From Phymatolithon calcareum (taxonomy: Eukaryota; Rhodophyta; Florideophyceae; Hapalidiales), in the NCBI GenBank assembly GCA_977006965.1, contig OZ345353.1, positions 2,976,001 through 3,040,000 of the forward strand: DNA of 64,000 nucleotides, written 5' to 3'. Position 1 is the first letter of the stretch. Every line of letters begins with the position of its first letter. This document shows, one piece after another, positions 32,384 to 43,326 of the stretch. Both the position numbers and the translations under genes were made by a program. Under the pieces are notes generated by a model that worked only from the letters and a program-made list of their open reading frames with translations, was not told the DNA's origin and did not search any database.

Positions 32384-33399
32384 CTAAAGCGATTGCATAG
32401 CGCTCCGATCTTCTTTCTGTGCCTGGCCGGCGGGGAATTTGTACTGAAATAAAGGTTTGTCTATCCTTGAAAGAAAAATAGTGCAACTACCAATGCCTCC
32501 GTACGCCAAATCCAAACGCCTCTGTAACATTTTTAAGTCGCTGTTAACTGACGTGCGAAACGTAATGGCCACCTGCAGAGCGCTGATGACAGAGCTCAAC
32601 CTTGGTCCACACGACTGGCCTTTTGTATTACCGATTGTGATGATGGCACTAGATGCGGCTCCACTCGAACGCCTTTGTCGTCGCGATGACGGCACACACT
32701 GATCGACTCTTGAAGCCATGACCGGGCTCAAACCCAAGAGCAAGTTGCTGTATGGTGATGCGAAGCTCCCTGGGAGTTTAGACCTTCTTTCCATCGATCT
32801 ACTGCGCGCAGAACAAGAGATGGAGTTGAACAAATTGCAAGCCACGATGAACGAAATGCGCAAGGAAAGCGAACGCAGCGTGGCAAAGGCACGAGCACGG
32901 CAGCTGCGCTCCCCTAATAATCGCACCAATATTATTAAACCAGCTTTACGGTGGGTGACTTTGTACTTGTCAGGCGAGAACAGGAAAAAGGACACAAGAT
33001 GCAATTTCGCTGGCTAGGACCTCGCCGCATTGTTTCTGTCGTGAGCGATTTGGTGTACGACGTTGCTAAGCCTAACGGATCCGATATTTCTCGTGTGCAC
33101 TGTGCGCGGCTCCAACTATACTGTGCGAGACAAGAGAAGACTGAAGTTTCCAAGGCCCTTTGGACTTCGCCGAGCACACCGAGGCGCGATATTAGCAGGT
33201 GGACAAATTCATAACAATTGGAGAAGCTGACGATGGAATCTTTGTTCAAGTGCAGTGGGTTGGATTACTCGACGAGCGCGATTGGACGTGGGTCAAACTT
33301 CAGGACATTTGCGAAGATATGCCTGCCGCGTTAACTGAGATTTTGAACGACGCAAAGAAGAGCAAGAAGCTGATCAAACCCTTCAGCTTGTGTAGATGA
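32384..33399 (+). pseudogene. Ty3/gypsy integrase-chromodomain remnant (copy B)
   Basis: Duplicate of 27965-28980 with the same frameshifts and only a few base changes, for example one codon of GVRNV to DVRNV. The shared lesions show that the element fragment was already dead before the block was duplicated. Confidence 0.85.
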
Positions 33400-33629
33400 A
33401 CACGGCCAGATGCACATATTCATGGGGACATGTAGACGTTGAAGCCCTCCTTGAGACTTTGATAGAGGACCGCTACAAGTGAACTCGAGACAATCCTGCT
33501 TGAGGGCATGGGTTCCACTGTCGAATACGCTACTCAGAAGACTAGCCTTGTTAGTATAAGACCAGAAGAGAGCCTGGACTAAAGGCCAGAATTCGAACCA
33601 CCACAACGAAGGACTTTTGGGCATCCGAT

Positions 33630-34056
33630 TTTAGGCAGCATCCCCCTTACAGTCTTATGAGTGTTTATGAGGGCGTTTAATAAATTCAAAATTCAAAAAA
33701 AAACTGAATTTTTTGCACGTGTATTTCTTTCACCCCGGGTACCACACAGATCCGGGTGACAATCGAGAACAACGCATTGTTGGAGGAACAGGTTAGTTCT
33801 GTTCCACAGATATGCAGCTAAACTTACCAGCCTGGAGGGTTTTCATTAACGTGATGTAGGGTGCTGAATAATCAAGTATGACAAGAGAAGCAACATGCAG
33901 TGACCAAAACAGTCCTACGATAACTTGTGAATCCTAAGATCATGAAATGGATGGATGGATATCTGTTTTATTGAAGCTCCCTTAGTCAATTATCATTGCA
34001 CCTGAGAGACTTTTCCTTGCGCTACAATCATTCGCTTACGTTTTCATTTTGATTTC
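33630..34056. other. No gene; includes a repeat of the 29.65 kb segment
   Basis: 33717-33790 repeats 29658-29731 (CACGTGTATTTCTTTCACCC). The rest has no recognised content. An A-rich stretch after AATAAATTCAAAATTC at about 33680 is the only other notable composition. Confidence 0.5.
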
Positions 34057-34105
34057 GGACATTTTCTTTGGACGGTATCATTGATACCGTCCAAAGAAAA
34101 TGTCC
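34057..34105. repeat. Perfect 24-bp-arm palindrome with 1-nt centre
   Basis: The left arm 34057-34080 ends GGACGGTATCA; the right arm 34082-34105 starts TGATACCGTCC; a single T lies between. It abuts the left end of the foldback element, whose first bases GTCC are its last bases. It would form a near-loopless cruciform or hairpin. Confidence 0.95.
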
Positions 34106-34221
34106 TATCCAGTATACTGGACTTGCAGTATACTACAATCTACTTGTACTGGAGTGGGACTGCAAAAAACCCGCCTACTTGCAATACGAATTGCAAAATG
34201 TTTGACTGTGTTGAGCGGACA

Positions 34222-35066
34222 CAATGTAGTGCATGTCATGCACTCTCTAATTTATACTGTACCATCTCGGTACGTATTATGCCGAATCCATCATAGTCAC
34301 AAACGTAGAGCACCAATTCAAGTGTTTACAGTACTGACGTGGCGTTCAGTCCACGTGTGGATACAGCGCTGCGTGACGTCCTCTACTTGCAATACAACTT
34401 GCAGACAATCGCCGGGACTGCTACTTGCAAATCGAATTGCACTGTATCTAGCAATCAATAAAAATCTACTTGCTAGTAGCCCTGGGTATCAACTGCCATT
34501 TCCAGCATCCCTGATCATGAAATGTAGACAAGCTTGGAATACAGTATATATCTCGACTCCGTGATTATTGAAAAAGTCTCAGTTTCTTTCAGAAAAAACT
34601 GTGAACCAGGAATTCTCACTGCCATCTCTGGATTCGTCGAAATGCAGAACCATGTGAGCTCGTACGATCGTGCAGATGTGTTGTTTGTATTAAAATCCAA
34701 GATCAATGTGAAAAACTGTCTGTCTCCTAGTCGGAGAACAGCAATGGCAGCAAGGCTTATTAATGCGAATGTTGCGATGGTGATGAGTCATCCAGGGCTA
34801 CTAGCAAGTAGATTTTTATTGATTGCTAGATACAGTGCAATTCGATTTGCAAGTAGCAGTCCCGGCGATTGTCTGCAAGTTGTATTGCAAGTAGAGGACG
34901 TCACGCAGCGCTGTATCCACACGTGGACTGAACGCCACGTCAGTACTGTAAACACTTGAATTGGTGCTCTACGTTTGTGACTATGATGGATTCGGCATAA
35001 TACGTACCGAGATGGTACAGTATAAATTAGAGAGTGCATGACATGCACTACATTGTGTCCGCTCAA
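34222..35066. mobile_element. Inner foldback element carrying a captured gene fragment
   Basis: The inverted arms are 34211-34485 and 34792-35066 (275 bp each, essentially perfect as far as I checked). Between them 34486-34785 is a copy of 26857-27150, the 3' half of the membrane-protein ORF with its stop codon. The insertion sits inside the outer element's left arm. The flanking 11 bp TTGAGCGGACA recurs at the far end in inverted, not direct, orientation (35056-35066). Confidence 0.9.
34486..34785 (-). pseudogene. Captured 3' fragment of the membrane-protein ORF (copy C)
   Basis: Same sequence as 26857-27150 with a few substitutions. It encodes the polar C-terminal half (starting about MILDFNTNNTS) and shares the 2 extra bases of copy A, not copy B, so copy A or a relative was the donor. 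It has no transmembrane segment and no start region and is flanked by long inverted repeats. Confidence 0.9.
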
Positions 35067-35208
35067 GGTAACCTTAACCGTCATAACTTTTGCAAGCGCC
35101 GTCCGGACGCCGTGGACCATTGGGTCTCCAACCGTGGACACGTACACACGTGTAGATGAATACACGTGGACACAGATCGAAATAAACGCCGTCGCCGTCG
35201 CCTGCTGT

Positions 35209-36330
35209 TCACCGGCACCCTACAACAAACGCCGCCTACCGCATACCGATTACTGCCGTCTGCCGTCTCTGCCTGCTGCCTGCCGTCTGCTGTATGCTAT
35301 CTGCTGCCGTCTCCTGCTTACTACCTACCGCCTGCCATCTGCCGCCGTCTGCTGTCTGCTGCCTACGCTCTGGTGCCCGCCGTCTACCGCCTACCGATAA
35401 CTGCCGTCTGCCGTTTGGTACCTGCTGCCGTCTCCTGCCTACTACCAACCGCCTGCCATCTTCCGCCATCTGCTGTCTGTCGCCTGCGCTCTGGCGCCCG
35501 CCGTCTACCGCCTACCGATTACTTCCGTCTGCTTTCTGCTGTCGTCTCCCCCGGCCTGGTCCCGTCCGCCGCCACGCGCCCCGGTCTGCCGCCTGTTCCT
35601 CCCGTTTGCCGATACCCCTCCGGTCTCCTGCTTGAGCTCTGGCGCGTCTCGCCTCCCTCCTCCCACCAGAAGTCGGCCGCCTCGGCCCCTGGCCTGCCGC
35701 CTGCTCCTCCCGCCCCGGCCTGGTCCTCCTGCCACTCTCCTCCGGCTAGCCGCCTCTCGTTTGCCCACTGTCGCCTGCAACCCTCCCGCCCACCACTCGC
35801 CTCCCTTCTCTTCCTCCCTCCACGCTCCTCCTATCTGCTCCGCTCGGCACCCGCCTACCGTCTGCCGCATCCCTCCCTACTGCCTGCAACCACCGCCCCG
35901 GAATGTTTTTCTGCCACCCTCCTTCCGCCCGCCGCCCCCCGTCCCGGTCTACCGCCTGTTCCTTTGGTTTGCCGCTTCCCCTCCGGCATCTTGCCTGAGC
36001 TCTGGCGCGTCTCGCCTAACGCCCGAAGTCGGCCGCCTCGGCCCCTGGCCTGCTGCGTGTCCCTCCCGCCCCGGAATGTTTTGCCGCCCGCCGCCTCCCG
36101 CTCCGGTCTGCCGCCTGTTCCTCCCGTCTTCCACTGTCCCTCAGCCCTGAACTCAGGCGCGTCTCGCCTCTCCCCTCCCGCCCGAAGTCGGCCGCCTTAG
36201 CCCCTGGCCTGCCGCCTGCTCCTCCGGTGTGGCCTCTCGCCTCCAGCCTGCTGCCTCCGACAGAAAGAGGAGCCACCCTACGGCGGATGCCGGTTTATAT
36301 ATGACGTCCGGCTGCCTTCTGCCGCCTCTC
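35209..36330. repeat. Pyrimidine-rich degenerate tandem repeat (CTGCC/CCGCC)
   Basis: Over 1.1 kb of the plus strand is dominated by CTGCCG, CTGCC and CTCC units, with higher-order repeats of roughly 165-170 bp (35240-35400 and 35405-35530) and a longer unit containing AGCTCTGGCGCGTCTCGCC at about 35636, 35998 and, degraded, 36147. All three plus frames are largely open (one 344 codons), which follows from the lack of A and is not evidence of a protein. The minus strand is G-rich. Confidence 0.85.
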
Positions 36331-37409
36331 CTTCGACGAGTTTTCAATATGTGGTGGACGCCGCTTCAAGTCTGCCGCCAAACGCTCTAGTGGAATTAAG
36401 ACGGGAAAAAGGAGGCCTTTATTGTGTAGACTAGTCATTAGGATATATGTGCATGCTTTTGCGAAGATCTACAATAAAACGTAAGTCTTTTTTCATGAGA
36501 GTAACTTGAGCATAGCTCAGAGCACTCACAACACGGTCATTCATCGAGGTACACGATTGGCTAAGCAGGTTTGCTTGCGGAAGTATTTTCTCGAAGAACT
36601 CCGATTCGGTGATTTCAGGTTTGGAACAGCAGAACACAGTTTTCCTGAAAATGGAATTGCCGTCGTTGGCTGAAAAACTGTTCCGATTCGTGGTGCTCAC
36701 CTGCTGAAAAGCCCGAAACAGCACTGTTTTTAGGTTCAGCTCTCTTCCTGTGCATATGCGGATTACAAGAAAACAGTACGGCTGATATACGAGAGTCTTC
36801 AAGTTAGTTGAGAAGTTTCACCACTTTGACGATGCCAGATGACGATGCAAGGGTACAGGGACCATGTACGATCGCGATGGAAGTCTTAAAGACAGGGTCG
36901 GACTTCTACCAGCGAACAGATTACTCAAATGACGAAACAAGGGCAGAGTCACTGGACGAATGTGCACTTATACAGGGGCTGCCAATGTTGGAGAGCGATC
37001 TTGGGAGGAAAAAACGGCCGCGCTAGAAACGAACGTGGGGGCTTGTCGAGAGTAGCAGGGAGGACGGTTGTTGATCTCGGAATTTCGAAGAGAAAGGACA
37101 CAGATTCACGTGAAGAGTACACAGAGGACGATATTTCGGGTACGGCCGGAAGAAATGATGGTGGTGGGCGACAGTGGTACGGATGCCGGAAGATGATCTA
37201 GTCGCCGTGCGACGAGGCTTGCTGCGATGGGCGGAATCGTTGTTGCGGAGGAGGATGGGAATTGCGGATGCCGTCGGACGAGGGTAACAGGGATGCCTCT
37301 GTGCGAGTGTGACGCGGTAGTGATATCCGCGGCGGCGAAATGACGTGTGCGATGTATTTTGTACGATCCCCGGCCCAATGATATGATCGAAGTATTATGA
37401 CACGTGTAT
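36331..37409. other. Interior of the outer foldback: short ORFs of unknown origin
   Basis: 36431-36802 (-) is a 123-codon ORF (MKTLVYQPYCFLVIRICTG) with an N-terminal hydrophobic patch; 36808-37026 (+) has 72 codons, acidic. Neither is recognised. They could be captured host sequence, as in the inner element, but I see no parent copy in this window. Confidence 0.3.
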
Positions 37410-37671
37410 ACAGCAGGCGACGGCGACGGCGTTTATTTCGATCTGTGTCCACGTGTATTCATCTACACGTGTGTACGTGTCTACGGCTGGAGGCCCAATG
37501 GTCCACGGCGTCCGGACGGCGCTTGCAAAAGTCATGACGGTTAAGGTTACCTGTCCGCTCAACACAGTCAAACATTTTGCAATTCGTATTGCAAGTAGGC
37601 GGGTTTTTTGCAGTCCCACTCCAGTACAAGTAGATTGCAGTATACTGCAAGTCCAGTATACTGGATAGGAC

Positions 37672-37850
37672 CCCTGCACACTACACATTTGTGGCGCTTC
37701 TTCTGGTGCAAAATGTTTCACTAACCATGCTGAATACATCCTTTAGCCTCACGTTTCTGACATGCACGATAGGGAGTAGTTTTCATGTGCAAAAATTAAA
37801 TGAATCTCATTCCCTCAGTTGAGGGAAAATGTCCGACAAATAGATACTAG
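37672..37850. other. Possible right end of a CTAG-class transposon
   Basis: At 37812-37846 CCCTCAGTTGAGGG followed by GTCCGACAAATAGATA resembles the right terminus of the 22.9-24.5 kb element. It is followed directly by CTAG and the left terminus of the next copy. Confidence 0.4.
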
Positions 37851-38958
37851 TGTCTATGTGACGGGAATTTTCCCTCAATTGAGGGAATGACAATTAATAA
37901 AAAAAATTTGCCAACGAAAGCTACGCATTATTAGGCTCATCAAGCGCATCGAGCTCACGGATGTGTTCAGCATGCTTAGCAAAACAGTTTCTACCTGTTG
38001 AAGTGCCACATAAGTTGATTGTGGCGCCAGCAAATCTATTACATGATGAGAACACGAGGGTTAATACCTTGACTTGTCAGACTCTGCTCTTGTTCTGAAC
38101 TTCTAAAGTAGTCACCATGCCACCAGTCGCTTACTTTTCCATCTTCGGGGGAGCTAACTAGGTTTCAACACCGCCCTTGGAGCAAATGTTCCTTTTGAAG
38201 ACTGAACATCGATGATATTGCGCTAGGCAAAATGAGTCCGGGAGGACAAGACGCCTTGCACCAGAGAATGGGGCCACAAGACGTCGCAGTACAACTGTAC
38301 TATGTGCAGTTGCACCTTCTTAATCGTTTTGCTTCTCGCCCTCTGCAGTGGTCCCCAGATCAAGATGCCGCATTATCTCACGTCTTCCTTATGAATATGA
38401 ATGCAGAAGACTCACTCGGGCTCTCATATGGAGAGAAAGTCGAATCAAGGCGGTGATAGGAAGCTAGAATGCGTTAAGTCGAAGAAAGTGTGAAACTGCC
38501 CTGTTACTCAAAAATGAGGTTTTGGATGCTTTTAAAATACAATCAACATATATCCCCTTATGCTGAATTCTGTAACTCGCAACCTTTCTCCGGTTTACGG
38601 TGCATGTAGATATACTGAAAGAGGCCATGTTCAATCCAATGGCCTCCTTTGCCATAAAGAAGAGATATTAACTTTCAAAGCAACAGGTGTAACAGAAACA
38701 GAGTAGGTTTTATGTGATCATTAATAGCTTCGAAAAAATCCTGAACGAAAGCCCACCGGTAATCTACGGGCGACATAGAGCCTTGTTCACTTGGTTGCAC
38801 GGTGAATGTGACGAACCGGAGGTACTCGGAGAGCCTGACTCTGGTCATGCTACTGTTTGAAAATGAAGGAGCGAGGATGTACTCGTTCCCCATGGTCGAC
38901 TTCCATGAATCTCTTTGCGCCCAACTCATGAGGACTAGTATTCCGAAATCTTAGCCTC
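37851..38958 (-). mobile_element. Truncated second copy of the CTAG-class piggyBac-like transposon
   Basis: It starts TGTCTATGTGACGGGAATTTT like 22894 and follows that element, including the C-terminal coding segment (CGTSTGRNCFAKHAEHI) and the segment with APSFSNSSM and YRWAFVQDFFEAINDHI, which copy 1 has partly lost. It has an insertion at about 38270-38735 relative to copy 1 and loses similarity at about 38958 (after CTTAGCCTCCA). No right terminus was found. The transposase is broken by stops and frameshifts. Confidence 0.65.
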
Positions 38959-39506
38959 CAGAGGGTGTGACAATGAATGCGATCGTTCCAATTAAGCCTC
39001 TGGTTCTTACCGAATGCATTTCGTATACGAGAAGACACACGAAGACGACCAGGTAGACAACGAGAGGAACCAATGTGTATTTCCATCGCGGCGTGGATGC
39101 ATGAGAAGAGAGGGGGAAGCGTTTTGTCAGCTGCGATGCGAGGATCATGCTCATTGCGAATGTCACGGATGCAACCGCCGATACAGCTTTTGGCCAAAAG
39201 TTGGTAGACCTCTCCATCACGAGCCAACTCCCGGATCGATGCGTCTTTGCCTGATTTCTCAGGATTCTAAAATGTGCTTGGACACTGGAGTATTAACGAA
39301 GTCTGAAACAATACACTGATATCGGATTTGCCAGAGCTGCTGTGGGATCTAGGGTAGGGTTTAATTTCGTCCAATTGATAGACATTCATCTTCACAGTGA
39401 TTGTGTGCAGCCGGCATTGATATGCGGTTGTCAATTCTTCATTAGGTGTCAAAAGTATTCCATTTTGCTGGACATTCCAGTAGCGCTTAGAAGATTCAAG
39501 ACACAT
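38951..39506 (-). other. Unrecognised minus-strand coding-like segments with transmembrane helices
   Basis: 38951-39220 (89 codons) contains two hydrophobic stretches (TLVPLVVYLVVFVCLLVY is the stronger). 39267-39506 in another frame has plausible protein composition. They could be exons of a single decayed or spliced gene running leftwards, but I found no convincing splice sites. Family unknown. Confidence 0.25.
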
Positions 39507-39970
39507 TTAATGAACAATGCGAAGCAAGGAAATGTTCTGAGCATCAGGGAATGTCTAAAAAGATGGACAAAGTCATTCATAGCTCTGGTGGCCAAGTTTT
39601 GCCGTGTCGGGATAAAATTTTCGGTATATTTCGGATGACTGACTCAATATTGGTTAGGCTTTTGCAGAAACGGTTCAGATCATAGATTGAAATTGCTCAA
39701 TCCAGTGCATAACGGGGTGTATTGAACTCTCTACACCTCTCATGTTGGTGTGCTTCGGATTCCAGACTTCTTTGATTGGAACCGTTTTCAGACTAATTTC
39801 CTGTACCCGCCATCTTATCTCTTTGTAAGACGCATCATTGCATAAAGATACGGTTTTAAAACCTAGTTTGAGCTAAAGCACAGGAGATAATCCCTTATTT
39901 AAAGGAGGCCTTTTTTTTAGCTGAAATGCGTGTTCCTGGTCGATTTTCTTTTCGGAAGAAGACACCGTAC
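39507..39970. other. No gene recognised
   Basis: Short frames only, up to the left end of the hAT fragment. Confidence 0.4.
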
Positions 39971-40135
39971 CAGTGGGAGTCCCACATGTGTAAAAATATA
40001 TTTTTTATTTATTCTACTGAGATGATCATCCTGAAATAAGTTATTCCCATGTCACCATACAAGAGAATAAATAAGTTATTCTGAGGAGCATAAAAAATAA
40101 ATAACTTGCATCGTTTTACCAAACGAATAAGTTAT

Positions 40136-40950
40136 TTACTGACCGGAGGAGTTTACGATTTGATTCACGTCCTCAATGCTCCACAAATGTGTGTTAACAT
40201 GCAGGAAGACCTGCTCCTCGAAGTTCGCTGGAAGTATATGACCCCGTCTATCGCTTAGTGCAAACCCTGCCTTAGAAAAGAGGCGCTCACAGATGTTCGA
40301 TGTTGGTAACAAGAACCGAAGGTCCAAATATCGATCAGTAGTATCGTGGATAATACGGCGGCGTTTCAAAGCACGTTGAGCAAAAGAGAGATTCGTATCT
40401 TCAACAGTAGCTTGGGTATTACCAGAATGTTTGAGCATCGAAACCAGGAGTTTTTCTTCCGCAGTGAGCAAGTCAACTCTGTTGTTTTGTATCTTGATTA
40501 TACCTGACTCAAATTGAGGTTGATGGACTATTGCGGCCGATTCCTTCAACCTGGATTCTGTTGAGGGGTGTTCTTGGATGACTGCATCGAATAAAGCACG
40601 CGTTTCGGCAAGTGCTATTGACTCTTCTTGTAAAGCTTTCGTAACGGAGTCTAACGTTTGGTACTGGAGCCATAGAATATCAATTTTCTTGTCATCTTTT
40701 GGACCAAGTAAGATGGAATCGAGATTATCGTCATCTATGTCCGGAAGCACTTCACGCCAGAAGAACTAGAGGCAGCCGATGGAGCGTCGTCATTGAGAAT
40801 GGCTTGGTACTCTTTGAAATGTTGGGACTGGATGTGAGTAATGAGGTTAGTATATCCACTTCCTGCATTGCGGCGTATTTTGCCACACTTGCATACCCAA
40901 TGGTCGCTATCTGGGTTTTACTGCGTATAAAATGTGTCACGAATCCGCCG
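40136..40950 (-). pseudogene. hAT transposase: BED finger joined to the C-terminal dimerisation region
   Basis: In one minus frame about 40750-40930 encodes a BED-type zinc finger (WVCKCGKIRRN..NLITHIQSQH, Cys2-His2 spacing), ending at a stop. The next frame, 40136-40750, encodes the hAT C-terminus, with LDLRFLLPTSNICERLFSKAG and VFLHVNTHLW marking the dimerisation domain. The RNase H-like core with DDE residues is absent, and a frameshift separates the two parts, so it cannot be an active transposase. Fusion of the DNA-binding and dimerisation ends suggests an internal deletion derivative. Confidence 0.8.
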
Positions 40951-41219
40951 ACCGAGTGACGGTTTCCGAAGCATCCTCCTGTCTGCGTCTTCGGTTCGCG
41001 ACTGTAGATCTTGCTTTTAAAAGATAATTTAGTTGTAATCCTGTGTGCTCGATCGGGAAACATGTGTTTTCTTAAATTTGCTGTGCTCCAGTCTGTTGAA
41101 TGATTTTTAATTAATTCAGATGGAACGAAGGATGGATAAATAAATAACTTGCCTGGGAACAGTGCACCAAAAAAATTATTTTGTTAAAGCTGAAGCTAGA
41201 AATGAATAAATTAAATTGA

Positions 41220-42406
41220 GGAAATTCGCTGCATGGACCGAAAAAGGTGGCAAAATTCGCTAAATCGGCACCCTTGCAAAAACTACTACTTGGTATGATT
41301 TCAGCTAGACAGCCGCTTATCATTACACGTAATTAAGAGGATTTATTGAGAAAGTTCCATGTGTCCCAACTTGAGGAAAGTCGGCACGTTTTTAATCGCG
41401 TTATACTAGCATCGAGAGTTGTCTTATTATTACACTACTAATCCGCTAGGCAAAGTACTCTGCACCTCGTCGCATTCGACTGCTAAGCAAACTCACAACA
41501 CTCTCGCCCGAACAGTCTGAACTCATGGAGAAGGTGGAGCTCGTTCTAAGTGTGGGTGACTGCCTTGGAGCAAACTTTGACGACGTTGTCAACCACGTCA
41601 TCGCCCACAACACGTCTATTGGCAAGGCAAGTCCCTAACGCCTTGCTGCTACAAGAAGCACCAGGAAAAATCCTCTGAGCGGAGAAGCCGCTTGTGGAGC
41701 CGGAGGTCATCGAAAGTGACATGCTGAGGTTTGCTGTTAGCAGCCAAGTGACACCATTCCCTGGGGTAGTTAACAGTGACTACCGCGCTACATGCTCTTG
41801 CCGCCACTTTCAGGAGCACCAGCGGCCATGTATCCACGTCGTCGCTGCACTTTTGAACTGTTCTAGACGCTTGGCGCAGCATTGAGTCGCGTTCGACCCG
41901 TGACACAAGATCTGGTGTGGGACCCATGGCTATTGATAACGTAAGCCAAGCAACACGAGGGCATCATCATTCGTGTTGCAGTCACTGGTTACCAGCTAGT
42001 ACAGGATGATTTGTTTCCGTTTGACCTTGTCCCTAAGCTGGGCCGCAAGCGCAAGAGGCCCTACTTCCCGTCCGAAATGAGGTCCCGTCACGGCTCCTCG
42101 TGCGGAAACAACGGTCACTTCTCGCAGACATGCGCCAAGCCGAACATCTGCAATTTTGTTCAGGCGAAGCGAAAACACATCAACCCAGCGGCTCAGTCCA
42201 TGATAATTGACCTCACCGCCTGCGATAACGGAGATGCTACTTACGACGAGGAGCTGAAGCATAGAGAGTTGCGCATGAAATAAATATTATTTTTTGATAA
42301 GTTTATTTCTATGGAGTGCTCTTTGTATCATAACGAGTAGAAGTTATTGCAAGGGGTGCCGATTTAGCGAATTTTGCCACCTTTTTCGGTCCATGCAGCG
42401 AGTTTC
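41220..42406 (+). mobile_element. Deleted Mutator-like element (MULE)
   Basis: Inverted repeats of about 70 bp at 41220-41285 and 42340-42406 (GAAATTCGCTGCATGGACCG, TTCGCTAAATCGGCACCC) flank a 1.05-kb interior. Flanking TTAAATTGA and TTAAATTAA may be a 9-bp target duplication with one change, the size typical of MULEs. The interior keeps only the C-terminal end of a MURA-like transposase. Confidence 0.75.
41694..42283 (+). pseudogene. MULE transposase C-terminal remnants: SWIM finger and CCHC knuckle
   Basis: 41694-41885 encodes CSCRHFQEHQRPCIHVVAAL, a SWIM zinc finger (CxC...CxH) as found in MURA transposases. 42011-42283 in another frame encodes SCGNNGHFSQTCAKP, a CCHC-type knuckle that often closes these proteins. 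The catalytic domain is gone. Two reading frames and an internal stop show decay. Confidence 0.75.
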
Positions 42407-42478
42407 CTTAAATTAAATTATTTACTCGAATAATTTAAATACGAATATATTTTTACACATGTCTGAGTGGGACCACCT

Positions 42479-42795
42479 AAGCTAACTGTGGAGACGGTGA
42501 GCGTAGGAATCACTTTGGGATCGTGCTGCAGTAATTTTCTAAAGCTAATACTCCTTGAATAGAATCGAGAACAAAAAACTTGCACACCTCAAAACCGTTC
42601 CAAAAACTACACTTTTTTGTCGTCGAAGAGTATGTCATAACAAGCACTAGAGTCAAGACTGCACTGGAAAGGGCCTAGAATGGTGTAATAAAGTGGCGGG
42701 AAGCAGTGTGCCTAAACCTCTTGCTTTCCTGTGCATGAGTAACTTTGGGCACTGTAATTCTCCATTTTGAGCTGCGCGCAGAATTGCGCAGTGAA
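42479..42795. other. Intergenic, no gene; ends with the GTGAA target duplication
   Basis: Nothing recognised. GTGAA at 42791-42795 is the left copy of the Ty3 element target duplication. Confidence 0.5.
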
Positions 42796-43287
42796 TATAA
42801 CGACTTTTTAGGTATGATTTGTCGTTATGATTATTTTTGGGATCTTTGTTGGAATGTTGGAATTGAATTCGTACTTTTGTACTTTTATTTCACTTTTTTA
42901 GTTTTTATCTAGAGGCTCTGAACTTATTGTTCTTTAGGCTCTCTAGATTGTTACTCGGAGTGGTTTGCTGCGCTTCAGTCTTGTCGAACTCTACTAAGTG
43001 CGACGTCGGTCTGTCTTATATAGACAATAGTCGCACCTTCCATTCTAAACTAGATCTATTTTTTACATATGAAAAGCCCTATTTAGATTCCACTAGACGA
43101 TTGGGTGATGGAATATAAAACTGACCAATAGGAATGCGAATGATTGAAACTTTGCAATAACACTTATAGCACTCGTGCATTTGCATACGTGGCATTTTGC
43201 AGTATATGTGTAACACTTACTGTAATGCGCTACGTGGCAATCATAGTTGTAGTACAAGTGTAACTCTTGTATCATAAAATCGTTACA
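42796..43287 (-). repeat. 3' LTR of the Ty3 element
   Basis: 492 bp, direct repeat of 48827-49318; preceded, in element orientation, by the polypurine tract at 43288-43305. Confidence 0.95.
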
Positions 43288-43326
43288 AATCCTCCCCTCT
43301 TATTTTTGTATTCGTCCTCGAATACG

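Larger units (their letters stand above)
29735..33629 (+). repeat. Duplicated block, copy B, split by an LTR element
   Basis: Near-identical to 26916-29208 apart from the 1596-bp insertion at 30593-32188. Having an intact and an interrupted version gives the exact pre-insertion sequence. Confidence 0.92.
34102..37671. mobile_element. Outer foldback element, 262-bp inverted arms
   Basis: The right arm 37410-37671 is the inverse of the left arm, which is 34102-34221 plus 35067-35208 (120 + 142 = 262 bp, about 5 mismatches). The left arm is interrupted by an 845-bp insertion at 34222-35066. The arms begin GTCCTATCCAGTATACTGG and contain several sub-palindromes. The interior has a CT-rich block and unrelated short ORFs and no transposase, so the element is nonautonomous (foldback, or MULE-like Pack type). 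I could not identify a target duplication. Confidence 0.85.
39971..42478 (-). mobile_element. Internally deleted hAT transposon with a nested MULE
   Basis: The left terminus CAGTGGGAGTCCCACATGTG and the right terminus at 42451-42478 are inverted relatives sharing ACATGTGTAAAAATATAT and a GTGG..TCCCAC block. I could not find an 8-bp target duplication, so the exact ends are uncertain. The transposase gene is on the minus strand with most of the catalytic core missing. A MULE-derived element (about 41220-42406) is inserted upstream of the gene within it. Confidence 0.65.

Noticed and set aside
35166-36200. 344-codon Pro/Ser/Leu-rich ORF and its two sister frames
   Set aside because: All three plus frames are open because the repeat almost lacks A; no domain, and higher-order repeat structure explains it.
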